In this document: piece by piece, positions 26,262 through 34,961 of the stretch
Position numbering within the stretch: the first letter of the stretch is position 1
Layout of the letters: every line of letters starts with the position of its first letter
Assembly (NCBI GenBank): GCA_051879015.1
Contig: JBJELF010000057.1
Coordinates: 1-60,248 of the forward strand
Source of the DNA: JBJELF01 sp051879015
Lineage (GTDB): Bacteria > Bacillota > Clostridia > Lachnospirales > Lachnospiraceae
DNA: 60,248 nt
Reading direction: 5' to 3'
Notes under the pieces: model-generated
The model's database searches: none
Seen by the model: only the letters and a program-made list of their open reading frames with translations
What the model was told of the DNA's origin: nothing
Translations under genes and position numbers: made by a program

Positions 26262-26299
26262 GATGTTTGAGTCAAAAAGCTTTTTGACTCTGGTATCAT
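26262..26299 (-). repeat. Dispersed palindromic repeat, copy D
   Basis: Arms GAGTCAAAAAG and CTTTTTGACTC pair perfectly. GATACC begins at the base next to the -10 box of the rfb promoter and AAACATC closes the right end. Confidence 0.75.
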
Positions 26300-26326
26300 T
26301 TTATACTAGAAATCACGCTTTTGCAA
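26298..26326 (-). promoter_or_regulatory. Promoter of the rfb operon
   Basis: TTGCAA (26321..26326), 17 bases, TAAAAT (26298..26303). A 155-bp leader follows that holds repeat D. Confidence 0.6.
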
Positions 26327-26423
26327 CTGTTTCGGCTTCTTTTGTCTGTATATCTTCTCCCAGCTTCCATCCTGCAGCTATTTGGCAAGCTTTGTATTGC
26401 TTGCTGCTGTCTTTAAGACATAA

Positions 26424-26458
26424 AAAACTCTATGACAAATTTAATGCCATAGAGTTTT
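26424..26458 (-). terminator. Terminator of the perR operon
   Basis: Minus-strand stem AAACTCTATG/CATAGAGTTT followed by U residues, about 65 bp after the rubrerythrin stop. Confidence 0.8.
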
Positions 26459-26524
26459 TAACTTTATCCTTCAACTATCTTTTACTGACACTCCCCATAT
26501 CTACAGCCAGGGGCTTTACGCTTT

Positions 26525-27730
26525 TTAGTAATTTTCTGTGCGTACTTCAAAGTAGCTCTGTGGATGATTGCAAACTGGACATACCTCTGGTGCCTTTGTG
26601 CCAATTACGAGATGTCCACAGTTTCTGCACTCCCATACCTTTACTTCGCTCTTCTCAAATACCTGAGCGGTCTCTACATTCTTCAGCAATGCTCTGTAAC
26701 GCTCCTCATGATGCTTCTCAATTGCGCCAACCATGCGGAATTTTGCTGCCAACTCTGGGAATCCCTCTGCCTCTGCAGTCTTAGCGAAACCATCATACAT
26801 ATCAGTCCACTCATAGTTTTCACCTTCTGCTGCTGCCTCCAGATTCTGTGCAGTATTTCCAATGCCGTTCAACTCCTTGAACCACATTTTTGCATGCTCT
26901 TTCTCGTTTTCTGCGGTCTTCAAGAACAATGCTGCAATCTGCTCATAACCTTCCTTCTTTGCAACTGAAGCGAAATAAGTATACTTATTTCTTGCCTGTG
27001 ACTCTCCGGAAAACGCTGCTTCCAGATTCTTTTCTGTCTGTGTACCTGCGTATTTGCTCATATTGACATCCTCCTTTTTTGGTTCTGGTGCTGTTTCTTT
27101 CGCTGCCTTAGCTTCCTCCACAATTGGCTTGAAATCCGATGCAGGGTGCTTGCACCAAGGGCATATAAAATCTGCTGGAAGGGTATCACCCTCATAAATG
27201 TAACCGCAAACGGTACAGATGAAGCCCTTTACTTTCTTTTCTGCAGCAGGATTTTTCTTAATATTTTTCTGATAATAACTGTAAGTAACAGAATTGCTGT
27301 CAGACAACACTTCTCCATCCGTCACATCTGCCAAAAACAGAGTGTGTGTCCCCAAATCAGTCATAGATACAACCTTAGCAGACAAAAATGCATTTGTCTC
27401 CTCTACAAGATACACAATTCCATTCTCTGCTCTCTTGAAGGTAACTGCCTCCAAATTTCCCAACTTATTCACATCGCGTCCACTCTGGAATCCCCAATGC
27501 TTGTAAGTTTCAAACTTTGAATTTTCAGCTAAAATAGACACATTGAATTCACCAGTTCTTACAATCATGTCATGCGTATAATTTTGCTTATTGACTGCAA
27601 CTGTAATGCGGTTTGGATTTGTTGTTACCTGGGATACTGTATTAACAATACAACCGTTATCCTTGTCCCCTTCTTTTGCGGTCAAAATAAATAGACCGTA
27701 GGTTAACTGATACATTGCTTTCTTATCCAT
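26525..27730 (-). CDS. Flavin reductase-rubredoxin-rubrerythrin fusion protein
   Basis: Oxygen/peroxide-defence protein of 401 residues. In order: a flavin-reductase-like FMN domain (about 1-155), a rubredoxin domain with Cys172, 175, 190 and 193, a linker, a rubrerythrin diiron domain (about 228-352, EX-rich helices with ENEKEHAKMW and EKHHEERY), and a terminal rubredoxin-like site Cys368, 371, 384 and 387. The first half equals the high-molecular-weight rubredoxin Hrb and the second half a complete rubrerythrin. A single chain could pass electrons from NAD(P)H to peroxide. The linker encodes an AAGGAGG eight bases before an internal ATG (codon 224), so a separate rubrerythrin may also be made. 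It overlaps perR by eight bases. Confidence 0.93.
   Translation of the reverse strand: MDKKAMYQLTYGLFILTAKEGDKDNGCIVNTVSQVTTNPNRITVAVNKQNYTHDMIVRTGEFNVSILAENSKFETYKHWGFQSGRDVNKLGNLEAVTFKRAENGIVYLVEETNAFLSAKVVSMTDLGTHTLFLADVTDGEVLSDSNSVTYSYYQKNIKKNPAAEKKVKGFICTVCGYIYEGDTLPADFICPWCKHPASDFKPIVEEAKAAKETAPEPKKEDVNMSKYAGTQTEKNLEAAFSGESQARNKYTYFASVAKKEGYEQIAALFLKTAENEKEHAKMWFKELNGIGNTAQNLEAAAEGENYEWTDMYDGFAKTAEAEGFPELAAKFRMVGAIEKHHEERYRALLKNVETAQVFEKSEVKVWECRNCGHLVIGTKAPEVCPVCNHPQSYFEVRTENY
27061..27076 (-). promoter_or_regulatory. Internal SD and ATG for a free rubrerythrin
   Basis: Minus strand AAGGAGG (27070..27076), eight bases, ATG with its first base at 27061. The ATG opens MSKYAGTQTEKNL, the normal N-terminus of a rubrerythrin. 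Re-initiation at this point would give a 178-residue protein ending at 26525. Confidence 0.7.
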
Positions 27731-28097
27731 TTTCTGCTCCTTTCTTTCTGCAATCCCCGCAGATATAAAATATCTTTAAATCATAAAAATCGATTGGGAT
27801 TCCTGTCTCTAATTTTAATTTTTCTGATAAATCTTCCAAACAGATATCCACAATTTTTCCACAATTTCTGCATACGAGATGGTCATGGCGAAATGCTTTA
27901 TCATATCTGTCTGGCTGTCCTTCCAACTGCACTTTTCGAATCAATCCCTGCTCATACAAGGCATTCAAATTATTGTACACTGTGGCCATAGCTATTTTAT
28001 TAGAACGACTTCTCAATATATCGTAAATTTGCTCAGCAGTGAGATGCTTGGAAGACGTATTGATTAATTCCAATATAATTTTGCCATTTTCAGTCAT
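27723..28097 (-). CDS. perR: Fur family regulator, PerR type
   Basis: Metal-dependent repressor of peroxide-stress genes, 124 residues from ATG 28097. AAAGGAG is well placed upstream; the longer frame to 28202 runs back through the promoter and is not real. The winged helix carries the recognition part ATVYNNLNALYEQGLIRKV. The metal region has HDHLVCRNCGK and a second CGDC pair, giving the structural zinc site. It is slightly shorter than B. subtilis PerR at the N-terminus. A PerR-like box overlaps its -10, suggesting autoregulation. The operon partner is a rubrerythrin fusion, which supports PerR rather than iron-Fur. Confidence 0.9.
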   Translation of the reverse strand: MTENGKIILELINTSSKHLTAEQIYDILRSRSNKIAMATVYNNLNALYEQGLIRKVQLEGQPDRYDKAFRHDHLVCRNCGKIVDICLEDLSEKLKLETGIPIDFYDLKIFYICGDCRKKGAENG

Positions 28098-28117
28098 GTC
28101 TAATCTCCTTTTTAAAA

Positions 28118-28132
28118 TTATTCTAATTCTAA
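28118..28132. promoter_or_regulatory. PerR box over the perR promoter
   Basis: TTAGAATTAGAATAA (minus strand) agrees with the PerR consensus TTATAATNATTATAA at 11 of 14 defined positions. It covers the -10 box. Confidence 0.65.
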
Positions 28133-28148
28133 AAAAGCATTTTGTCAA
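28120..28148 (-). promoter_or_regulatory. perR promoter
   Basis: TTGACA (28143..28148), 17 bases, TAGAAT (28120..28125). Confidence 0.75.
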
Positions 28149-28191
28149 CCATTTTTTTAAATTGAAAAAATTTTTCCTAAAGTTGTATTTT

Positions 28192-29523
28192 TCATTTACC
28201 AAACAATGCTTTTACCGCTGTCGAAAACTTCACTGGATTCCCATAGCGCAAGGTTCCCATGCGATATAGTCCGGCTCCTAAAAAGCCAACACCCACAATA
28301 CTGACAACCAAAATAACTCCCGACAGCAGAATCTCCCAAAGTGCCACATTGCCCATGGCCACTCTTGCAAACATTGCAGTATAAGAAGTAAACGGCAGGA
28401 AAGAAGCTATCTTCATGACTACGCCATCCACATTGCTTAACTGCATCAATGCCACAAAATAAGCAATCATAATAATCATCTGCAATCCTGATGCAGACTT
28501 GCTGATATCCTCCGTCTTGGAAACCAACGCTCCCACTGCACCATACAAAAATGCATAGAAGAGATATCCTCCAATTCCAAAGAATGCAAATGTCACCAAC
28601 ACATCTGCTGGAATATTTAAAAACATGTCCAAAAACTCACCAAGATTTCCCCAGACGCTGCGGTTCAGCTGATAGCTGCCCAAGATAGCCAACAAAATCA
28701 CCCCCACCTGAAGTACACCTGCGATGGCACCAGCCAGTACCTTGCCAAAAAGCAGATAATTGGTGTTAGTGCTGGTCACCAATACCTCAATCGCGCGATT
28801 GCTCTTCTCCACTGTCACCGACTGGGCAATCATTACGCCATAAAGCACAATCATCATAAAAATTATGATAACCAAAGCATAACAATACCAGTAATTGCTG
28901 GAAGAATCTTTACCAAGAACCGTCTCATTTATGGTTACTCCACTATATATCACATTGACCAAATCTTCGTAGGCCACACCCTGTTCCCGTGCAAAAATCT
29001 GCAAATTTAAATCTTCCAGAATATCTTCCATCATGTCGCCTTCAAACTCAAACATACTCTTATTCCATATATAGGAATCGCACTCCGTCAAAGAATGAAC
29101 CACAAAACCGGCATCCACTTCACCATCTTCCACAACAGCTTTCACAGCCTCGGTTGAATCCACAAACTGCCATTTCACATAAGGTGCATATTCTTCCAAA
29201 ATTTTCCCGCCCTCAAGACAATTATTTGCATCATAAACTACATAAAAATAAAAATAATTATCCTCAGAATCCAGCTCGGTATCTGCATCATCCGCATCAT
29301 CCGCAACTTCCGACTCTTCTAATGTACCTTCCTCTAAATCGGACTCATCCACTACACTGTCCACTCCCAGCCAATCCTGAATAAAAGGAACACGGGGTGC
29401 AAACATCACAAGGGCTCCCAGCACAGCAATGGAAATGGTTGTTACCAGAAACGCTTTATTCCTGACATAATTGGTTAACTCAAATTCTAACACGGTCAAA
29501 AAACTTTTTAATCCTTTTTTCAT
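28192..29523 (-). CDS. ABC-2 type exporter permease (NatB-like)
   Basis: Membrane subunit of 443 residues. One N-terminal helix (about 22-45) is followed by a large acidic extracytoplasmic domain (about 50-215) rich in Asp/Glu, then a block of five or six helices (about 220-425). This is the NatB/YhaP layout of the ABC-2 family. The segment VEKSNRAIEVLVTSTNTNYLLFGKVLAG after the second helix is the usual amphipathic coupling region. ATG 29523 overlaps the stop of the ATPase by four bases, so the two are translationally coupled. Export of sodium or a drug is the family role; the true cargo is unknown. Confidence 0.9.
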   Translation of the reverse strand: MKKGLKSFLTVLEFELTNYVRNKAFLVTTISIAVLGALVMFAPRVPFIQDWLGVDSVVDESDLEEGTLEESEVADDADDADTELDSEDNYFYFYVVYDANNCLEGGKILEEYAPYVKWQFVDSTEAVKAVVEDGEVDAGFVVHSLTECDSYIWNKSMFEFEGDMMEDILEDLNLQIFAREQGVAYEDLVNVIYSGVTINETVLGKDSSSNYWYCYALVIIIFMMIVLYGVMIAQSVTVEKSNRAIEVLVTSTNTNYLLFGKVLAGAIAGVLQVGVILLAILGSYQLNRSVWGNLGEFLDMFLNIPADVLVTFAFFGIGGYLFYAFLYGAVGALVSKTEDISKSASGLQMIIMIAYFVALMQLSNVDGVVMKIASFLPFTSYTAMFARVAMGNVALWEILLSGVILVVSIVGVGFLGAGLYRMGTLRYGNPVKFSTAVKALFGK

Positions 29524-30437
29524 GCCTCATCACCCGCTCTTTCCACAAAAATATCATTCAATGATGGCTCATAGATGCCAAAATGCTCCAGCTCAATATC
29601 CGTACTCAACAATTTTTCTAAAACACGGCGCTTATCCTGATAATCCACCATACTGCACACGATATCATGCTTTCTCACACACTCCACCTTCACCACATCG
29701 TCCATATCAATACGACAAATCTGGGCCAGCTGATCCGCATTGTAATTGACAGCACTCATGACAATACGATTTTTACTTTCCTCTCGCTTAATTTCCGTCA
29801 AATTTCCCTTCAGCACCACATGTCCTCGGTGAATAATTGCGATATCCTCACAAAATTCCTCCACATAGCTCATCTGATGACTGGAAAAAATCACAATCTT
29901 ACCACTGTCAATTAATTCTAATACCACCTCTTTCAAAATCTGAGAATTGACTGGATCCAGACCAGAAAAAGGTTCGTCTAAAATGACAATCTCTGGGTCT
30001 GCTACCAAAGTTGCGGCGAGCTGCACCTTTTGCTGATTGCCTTTTGACAAGGTCTCCAGCTTGCGATATGCGTACTCCTCCACCTCCAAACGTTTCATCC
30101 ACTTCATTGCCTGTAGCTTTGCCTGTTTTGCAGACACACCACGCAGCTTCGCCAAATACATCATCTGCTCCAAAACTGTCTTTTTGGGATATAAGCCTCG
30201 CTCTTCTGGGAGATAGCCAATCTGATGTTCTCTTGGCACAAAAGGCTTGCCATCCAACAAAATTTCGCCTGCATTTGCCTTAAACACATCCATCAAAATA
30301 CGGATTGTCGTCGTCTTTCCTGCTCCGTTTCGTCCCAAAAGACCTAAGGCTCTTCCACCCTCTATCTCAAAGGAGACATCATGCAGCACTTCCGTCTCAC
30401 TAAAAGATTTCCGGATATTCTTTACTTCCAGTTTCAT
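29520..30437 (-). CDS. ABC transporter ATP-binding protein (NatA-like)
   Basis: Cytosolic ATPase of 305 residues powering the adjacent ABC-2 permease. Walker A is GRNGAGKTTT (about 35-44), the signature is LSKGNQQKVQLA (about 127-138), and Walker B is EIVILDEPFSGLDP (about 146-159). The ABC domain is followed by a C-terminal extension of about 90 residues (DUF4162-like), typical of NatA and drug-exporting two-gene systems. It is the first gene of the pair, with a GGAGGTAG SD. The next operon upstream (xdh) ends 175 bp away with no clear terminator in between. Confidence 0.92.
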   Translation of the reverse strand: MKLEVKNIRKSFSETEVLHDVSFEIEGGRALGLLGRNGAGKTTTIRILMDVFKANAGEILLDGKPFVPREHQIGYLPEERGLYPKKTVLEQMMYLAKLRGVSAKQAKLQAMKWMKRLEVEEYAYRKLETLSKGNQQKVQLAATLVADPEIVILDEPFSGLDPVNSQILKEVVLELIDSGKIVIFSSHQMSYVEEFCEDIAIIHRGHVVLKGNLTEIKREESKNRIVMSAVNYNADQLAQICRIDMDDVVKVECVRKHDIVCSMVDYQDKRRVLEKLLSTDIELEHFGIYEPSLNDIFVERAGDEA

Positions 30438-30611
30438 ACTACCCTACCTCCATGATAACATTTATGTTAAATAATTAACAATCTCAATATACCACAAAAT
30501 CTTCCCATAAATACTTACTGTAAGATTTTCAGCATATTTTTGTAATATTTACGTAGGAACGTATTTCCAATGGACATTGCACTGCAACCACAATTCAATC
30601 TACTTTTCGCT

Positions 30612-31244
30612 TTAAGTACTAGGTAATGTCTGAGATGGGAGGGAGATTGTTTCCGGCTTCTTATCAAAATCAACAAGCACAGCAGCACCCACTTCGTATA
30701 AGAATGCCTCCTCGATATGCTTTTTTAACACTCCTTTTCCTCCCCTGTCTCCTCGAATTTCCATCAATTCCTCCCAGAAGTTCTCTCCAAACACCACAGG
30801 ATTTCCTGTTTCTCCATGACAGCAAACACAGCCTAAGGTCCGATGAGAATCCAAAAAAGCTCTCGTAAAGCCCGCCATCTCCTCAGCACTCAAATAAGGC
30901 TGGTCTGCCACAAAAAACAGAGCAAAAGCAGACTCCTCGCCCTTATCCTTGGCACTATACTCTAAGGCAAGCTGCATGGAATAAGAAATTCCCCATTCCG
31001 GATGTTCATTCCAGCAAATCGTCACAGGCAGCTGTTCTGCTTCCAATTCTCGTTGAATTTGCTCATACTGAGTTACCACCAATATTTTAATATCGCATTC
31101 TCCTAACGAAATCGACTGTCTGCAAGAGAGCAGACAGTCGAGTCCATAACGATACATCGCCTTCCCATGGAAGGAATACAGCAATTTATTTTCTCCAAAG
31201 CGACGGCTGCTGCCCGCCGCTAAAAGTACATAATACAATATCAT
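30612..31244 (-). CDS. MobA/MocA-like nucleotidyltransferase, probably molybdopterin cytidylyltransferase
   Basis: Transfers CMP to molybdopterin to make the MCD cofactor used by xanthine-dehydrogenase-type enzymes. The 210-residue protein has the N-terminal nucleotide loop LAAGSSRRFGENKLL (8-22), the metal-binding FFVADQPYLS near residue 110, and GNPVVF further on, as in MocA. It is the last gene of the xdh operon, 12 bp after the Mo subunit, which strongly supports a role in cofactor maturation for that enzyme. It is not related to the DMSO-reductase-type gene at 14.8 kb, which needs the guanine dinucleotide form. Confidence 0.85.
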   Translation of the reverse strand: MILYYVLLAAGSSRRFGENKLLYSFHGKAMYRYGLDCLLSCRQSISLGECDIKILVVTQYEQIQRELEAEQLPVTICWNEHPEWGISYSMQLALEYSAKDKGEESAFALFFVADQPYLSAEEMAGFTRAFLDSHRTLGCVCCHGETGNPVVFGENFWEELMEIRGDRGGKGVLKKHIEEAFLYEVGAAVLVDFDKKPETISLPSQTLPST

Positions 31245-31256
31245 TTTAATCGAGCA

Positions 31257-33542
31257 TCAGACCTTTCCCTGTTCCATCATAGCCTTCATCACCTTTTCCG
31301 GCGTCACAGGCAATTCGCGAATCCAAACACCACTCGCCTTGTAGACCGCCTGAGTGATAGCAGGCGAAGGCGTATTGATCACCAACTCACCGATGGACTT
31401 AGCGCCAAAAGGACCGCTTGCCTCATAACTTGGTTCAAATACTACCTCAATTGGGCAGATATCCTGTCTGGTCGGAATTTTATACTGCATCAATGAGTTA
31501 CTGAGAACTGCGCCCCTGCTGTTCAACGGCACATCCTCGTACATGGCCATACCAATTCCCTGTACGATGCCGCCCTCCGCCTGTACACGAGCCAGATTTG
31601 GATTGATTGGCGTACCACAGTCCACCGCTGCCTTGTAATCAATCAACTCAAATTTTGCGGTTTCTGGGTCAAACTCAATTTCCACTGCACCAACCATGAA
31701 AGGTGGCGGTGACACAGGGGAGGAATTGCTGGCAATTGCTCTCAGTGGCTCATTTGCACCGAACATGGCTGCATTTCCAATCTCCTCCAAGGTACAGACA
31801 CGGCCATCTTCAAGATTTTTTACTTCATTTCCAGAAAATTGCAGCACATCTTTGCTGCATTTCAGTATCATGGCTGCCTTATCCACAATTTTTTCTATCA
31901 GCTGATTGGCTGCCTTTACCACAGCCACTCCCGTCACATAGGTAGTAGAAGAAGCATAGGAACCAGAATCATAAGGTGAAGAATCGGTATCCACTCCATG
32001 AGTGATAATATTATCCACATCACATTCCAGGACCTCCGCTGCCATCTGCGCCAAAATAGTATCACAGCCAGTACCCATATCCGTAGCACCCAGTGACAAA
32101 ACATAAAATCCATCGTCATTCAGCTCGATGGAAGCAGAACCTACATCCATTCCGGAAATACCAGAACTCTGCATAGCGCCAGCGATACCTACCGTGCGAA
32201 TCTTACCATCTGGCATCACTCTCGGCTCACATTTCTCATCCCAGTGGATCATATCTTTGACACGAGCCAGACAGCGATCCAAAGAACAGCTCGTGTTTGT
32301 CTCGTAATAGTAGGCAGGCATAACCTGTCCTTGCTGGACAAAATTCATTTCACGAATCTTCACCGGATCAATCCCCAACTTATCTGCCAACTCATTGACA
32401 CAAGTCTCCATCGCATAAAGCCCCTGAGTCGCCCCATAGCCACGGTAAGCTCCCGAAGCCTGCGTATTGGTATAGACAACATCATAGACAAAACGATGTG
32501 CTTCAATCTTGCCATACAGAGAGATTGCCTTTGCTCCAGTCAAACCAATCGTAGTAGGACTGTGGTCACCGTAAGCACCGCTGTCCGATACCGTGTACAT
32601 ATCCACTGCACGGATGGTTCCATCCCTCATGGCCCCCAACTTTACATTGATCTGCATCTGATGTCTTGGAGAAGATGCCGTCAGACTTTCTTCGCGATCA
32701 AAAATAATCATGGCCGGCTTACCTGTCTTCATCGTGACCACCGACGGGAATGTTTCTGATGCTAAAGTCTGCTTCGCACCAAATCCTCCGCCAATACGTG
32801 GCTTAATCACACGAATCTGCGATTTCTTGATTCCTAATGCAGTGGACACAATTCTTCTGACATGAAATGGTACCTGAGTAGAGCTGACAATATTTAATCT
32901 TCCAAAATAATCTAAATAGGTAAAGGTACGGAAAGTTTCCATCATGGCCTGCTGATTTGCCTTTGTGCGGTAAGAACGCTCAATCACCACATCACACTCT
33001 GCCATCACTGCATCGACATCCCCATGAATATCTGAACCGGAAGCACTCAAATTCCGTTTATTATCTGCGCCGACGGGAGCGAGAGACTCCCAATTATCCT
33101 CTGGATGAACCAAAATTGGATTGTCCTTTGCCACATGGAAATCCAGCAATGGCTCCAGAACCTGATATTTTACTTTAATCAATTTCAACGCCTTATTGAC
33201 CGTTTTTTCATCTACTCCCGCAACAATAGCCACCGGGTCACCCACAAAACGGACTCTCTGGTCTAAAATCAGACGGTCATACGGACTTGCCTCAGGATAA
33301 GTCTGTCCCGCATGGGTGAATCTTCTGCCCTTGACATCCTCCCAGGTCAGTACACATTCGATACCTGGCACTTTCTTTGCCGCTGTTGTATTGATAGACT
33401 CAATCAGAGCATGAGCATGCGGACTGCGAAGCAATTTCACTACCAAACAGTCCTTCGGAGCAATATCTTCCGTATAAACGGGTTTTCCAGTCACCAGCGC
33501 CATGGAATCTTTTTTAGGAATCGGTTGTCCCACTACTTTCAT
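31257..33542 (-). CDS. Xanthine dehydrogenase family molybdopterin-binding subunit
   Basis: Catalytic Mo-cofactor subunit of 761 residues from ATG 33542. This ATG overlaps the TGA of the Fe-S subunit by four bases; the GTG at 33563 lies before the SD AAAGGAG. The N-terminal a/b hammerhead domain begins GKPVYTEDIAPKDCLVVKLL. Cofactor-binding motifs include GGGFGAKQ (about 258), AYRGYGATQ (about 365) and the C-terminal GAKSIGELVINTPSPAITQA with the catalytic glutamate. It oxidises a purine or another N-heterocycle by hydroxylation. Specificity (xanthine, hypoxanthine, nicotinate) cannot be decided. Third gene of the FAD/Fe-S/Mo/MocA operon. Confidence 0.92.
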   Translation of the reverse strand: MKVVGQPIPKKDSMALVTGKPVYTEDIAPKDCLVVKLLRSPHAHALIESINTTAAKKVPGIECVLTWEDVKGRRFTHAGQTYPEASPYDRLILDQRVRFVGDPVAIVAGVDEKTVNKALKLIKVKYQVLEPLLDFHVAKDNPILVHPEDNWESLAPVGADNKRNLSASGSDIHGDVDAVMAECDVVIERSYRTKANQQAMMETFRTFTYLDYFGRLNIVSSTQVPFHVRRIVSTALGIKKSQIRVIKPRIGGGFGAKQTLASETFPSVVTMKTGKPAMIIFDREESLTASSPRHQMQINVKLGAMRDGTIRAVDMYTVSDSGAYGDHSPTTIGLTGAKAISLYGKIEAHRFVYDVVYTNTQASGAYRGYGATQGLYAMETCVNELADKLGIDPVKIREMNFVQQGQVMPAYYYETNTSCSLDRCLARVKDMIHWDEKCEPRVMPDGKIRTVGIAGAMQSSGISGMDVGSASIELNDDGFYVLSLGATDMGTGCDTILAQMAAEVLECDVDNIITHGVDTDSSPYDSGSYASSTTYVTGVAVVKAANQLIEKIVDKAAMILKCSKDVLQFSGNEVKNLEDGRVCTLEEIGNAAMFGANEPLRAIASNSSPVSPPPFMVGAVEIEFDPETAKFELIDYKAAVDCGTPINPNLARVQAEGGIVQGIGMAMYEDVPLNSRGAVLSNSLMQYKIPTRQDICPIEVVFEPSYEASGPFGAKSIGELVINTPSPAITQAVYKASGVWIRELPVTPEKVMKAMMEQGKV

Positions 33543-34003
33543 GCCTGTTTCTCCTTTCTCCACGCCAAAAAATTCTTAATTGCGCGCATCTGTCCCACAT
33601 AACCACTGCATCGACACAGATTACCCGACAAATATTCGCCAATCTCCTCGTCCGTCGGCTCTGGAATTTCTCTAAGCATTGCAATTACATTCATGACAAA
33701 GCCTGGATTGCAGAATCCACACTGGTCTGCGCCTTGATTTGCCAAAAAAGTACCAAATTCCACTGCTTCCTCCTGCAATCCCTCCAGCGTTTCCACATGC
33801 ATGCCATGAGCTCTCACTGCCAACATAGCACAGGATAAAATAGGCTTTCCCTCCAGGATGACAGTGCATAAACCACAATTTGTCGTCTCGCAGCCACATT
33901 TGACACTGGCACAGCCATGTGCTCTGACAAACTGATACAGCGTCATATCCGGTGCAATTTCCTCTTGAATGACTTGTCCATTTAACCATAATTTAATATT
34001 CAT
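33539..34003 (-). CDS. Xanthine dehydrogenase family (2Fe-2S) subunit
   Basis: Small electron-transfer subunit with two [2Fe-2S] clusters, 154 residues from ATG 34003, which has AAAGGAAGG six bases upstream. ATG 34021, overlapping the previous stop as ATGA, is the alternative. The plant-type ferredoxin domain has CASVKCGCETTNCGLC (about 33-48) and a further Cys near 71. The helical domain has QCGFCNPGF and SGNLCRCSGY. It shuttles electrons from the Mo centre to the FAD subunit. Tight overlaps on both sides show coupled synthesis of the complex. Confidence 0.93.
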   Translation of the reverse strand: MNIKLWLNGQVIQEEIAPDMTLYQFVRAHGCASVKCGCETTNCGLCTVILEGKPILSCAMLAVRAHGMHVETLEGLQEEAVEFGTFLANQGADQCGFCNPGFVMNVIAMLREIPEPTDEEIGEYLSGNLCRCSGYVGQMRAIKNFLAWRKEKQA

Positions 34004-34017
34004 CTTGCACCTTCCTT

Positions 34018-34821
34018 TCATTCATTTAATAAACAAGCACGCTTTACCAATACCTTCGCCAACAACTTGCGGTACTCTGCCGAGGCTCGCATATTGCTGC
34101 CCGTCTCCACCTGTTCACTGCAATACAGACCAAAGGAGTTTGCCATCTCTTTCTTTTCCTCCTGCCCAGCCTGCTCAAATCCCGTCAAAATTCCCGTCTC
34201 ATCCAACACCAACACTGCTCGTCCCGGTCTGGCACCGATGGACGCTCTCCAGATGCCATCCTGACTACAAGCTACAGCACAAGCCAACACCGGAAAATCA
34301 GTCTTCGTATTTCTCTCACTAATATATGCCACCGACCGGGTAGTCTTCTTAATAATGACACGCACCAAAATATCGTTGTCACGCTTCATCGCAGCAAACT
34401 CCGCCATAGGCACAATGCCACCCTTATACAGTTCTACATAACTATCCAAGGCCATCATCAGCGTCAGCACATCAGAAAAGCCAAATCGTCCAAAAATGCT
34501 GCCTCCCACTGTAGCCATATTGCGAAACTGTACACCCACAATATGTCTGACACATTCTCTTACCGCACCTCTGGTAAAAGTATCCAAACCGGAATGCAGC
34601 TCCAAGGCATGCAATGGAGTCATACAGCCAATGCGAAATTCTTTTTCGTCCTCCTCAATTTTATCCAGCCCCAGTCCAGACAGGTCAATAGCCGTACCAA
34701 AATTCACGGTACCCAAACGCATCCAGAGCATACCTCCCACAATACGGTTTGCTTTTTTCTGGTTTAATGTATACGCCTCCTCTAAGCTGGATACTTTTAC
34801 ATAATCTCTTACATTCAGCAA
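34018..34821 (-). CDS. Xanthine dehydrogenase family FAD-binding subunit
   Basis: Flavin subunit of 267 residues (CO_deh_flav family) passing electrons to NAD or a ferredoxin-like carrier. The FAD motif is ANRIVGGMLWM (about 24-34), with a second contact around the TVGGSIFGRFGFSDVL segment (about 110). The start is TTG 34821, seven bases after GGAGGAGGG, with no nearer ATG. It is the first gene of the operon. The 140-bp leader shows no sure promoter. The C-terminal domain lacks nothing obvious for the family. Confidence 0.9.
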   Translation of the reverse strand: MLNVRDYVKVSSLEEAYTLNQKKANRIVGGMLWMRLGTVNFGTAIDLSGLGLDKIEEDEKEFRIGCMTPLHALELHSGLDTFTRGAVRECVRHIVGVQFRNMATVGGSIFGRFGFSDVLTLMMALDSYVELYKGGIVPMAEFAAMKRDNDILVRVIIKKTTRSVAYISERNTKTDFPVLACAVACSQDGIWRASIGARPGRAVLVLDETGILTGFEQAGQEEKKEMANSFGLYCSEQVETGSNMRASAEYRKLLAKVLVKRACLLNE

Positions 34822-34961
34822 ATCTTATCCCTCCTCCACTTTTGTCTATGTTTAAATGCATATTTCTATGTATTGTATTACTTAACAATTAGTCTTCTAT
34901 CGGTATCATATCCGTTTTGTTTAGAAAAGCCCCCTCTCAAGAGGGGGCATCGTATTCAATC

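Noticed and set aside
28098..28202. Longer perR start at 28202
   Set aside because: This segment holds the promoter and PerR box; AAAGGAG precedes ATG 28097.
29050..29384. Plus-strand Pro/His/Gln-rich frame opposite the ABC-2 permease
   Set aside because: Biased composition is simply the antisense of the acidic loop of the permease; no start signal.
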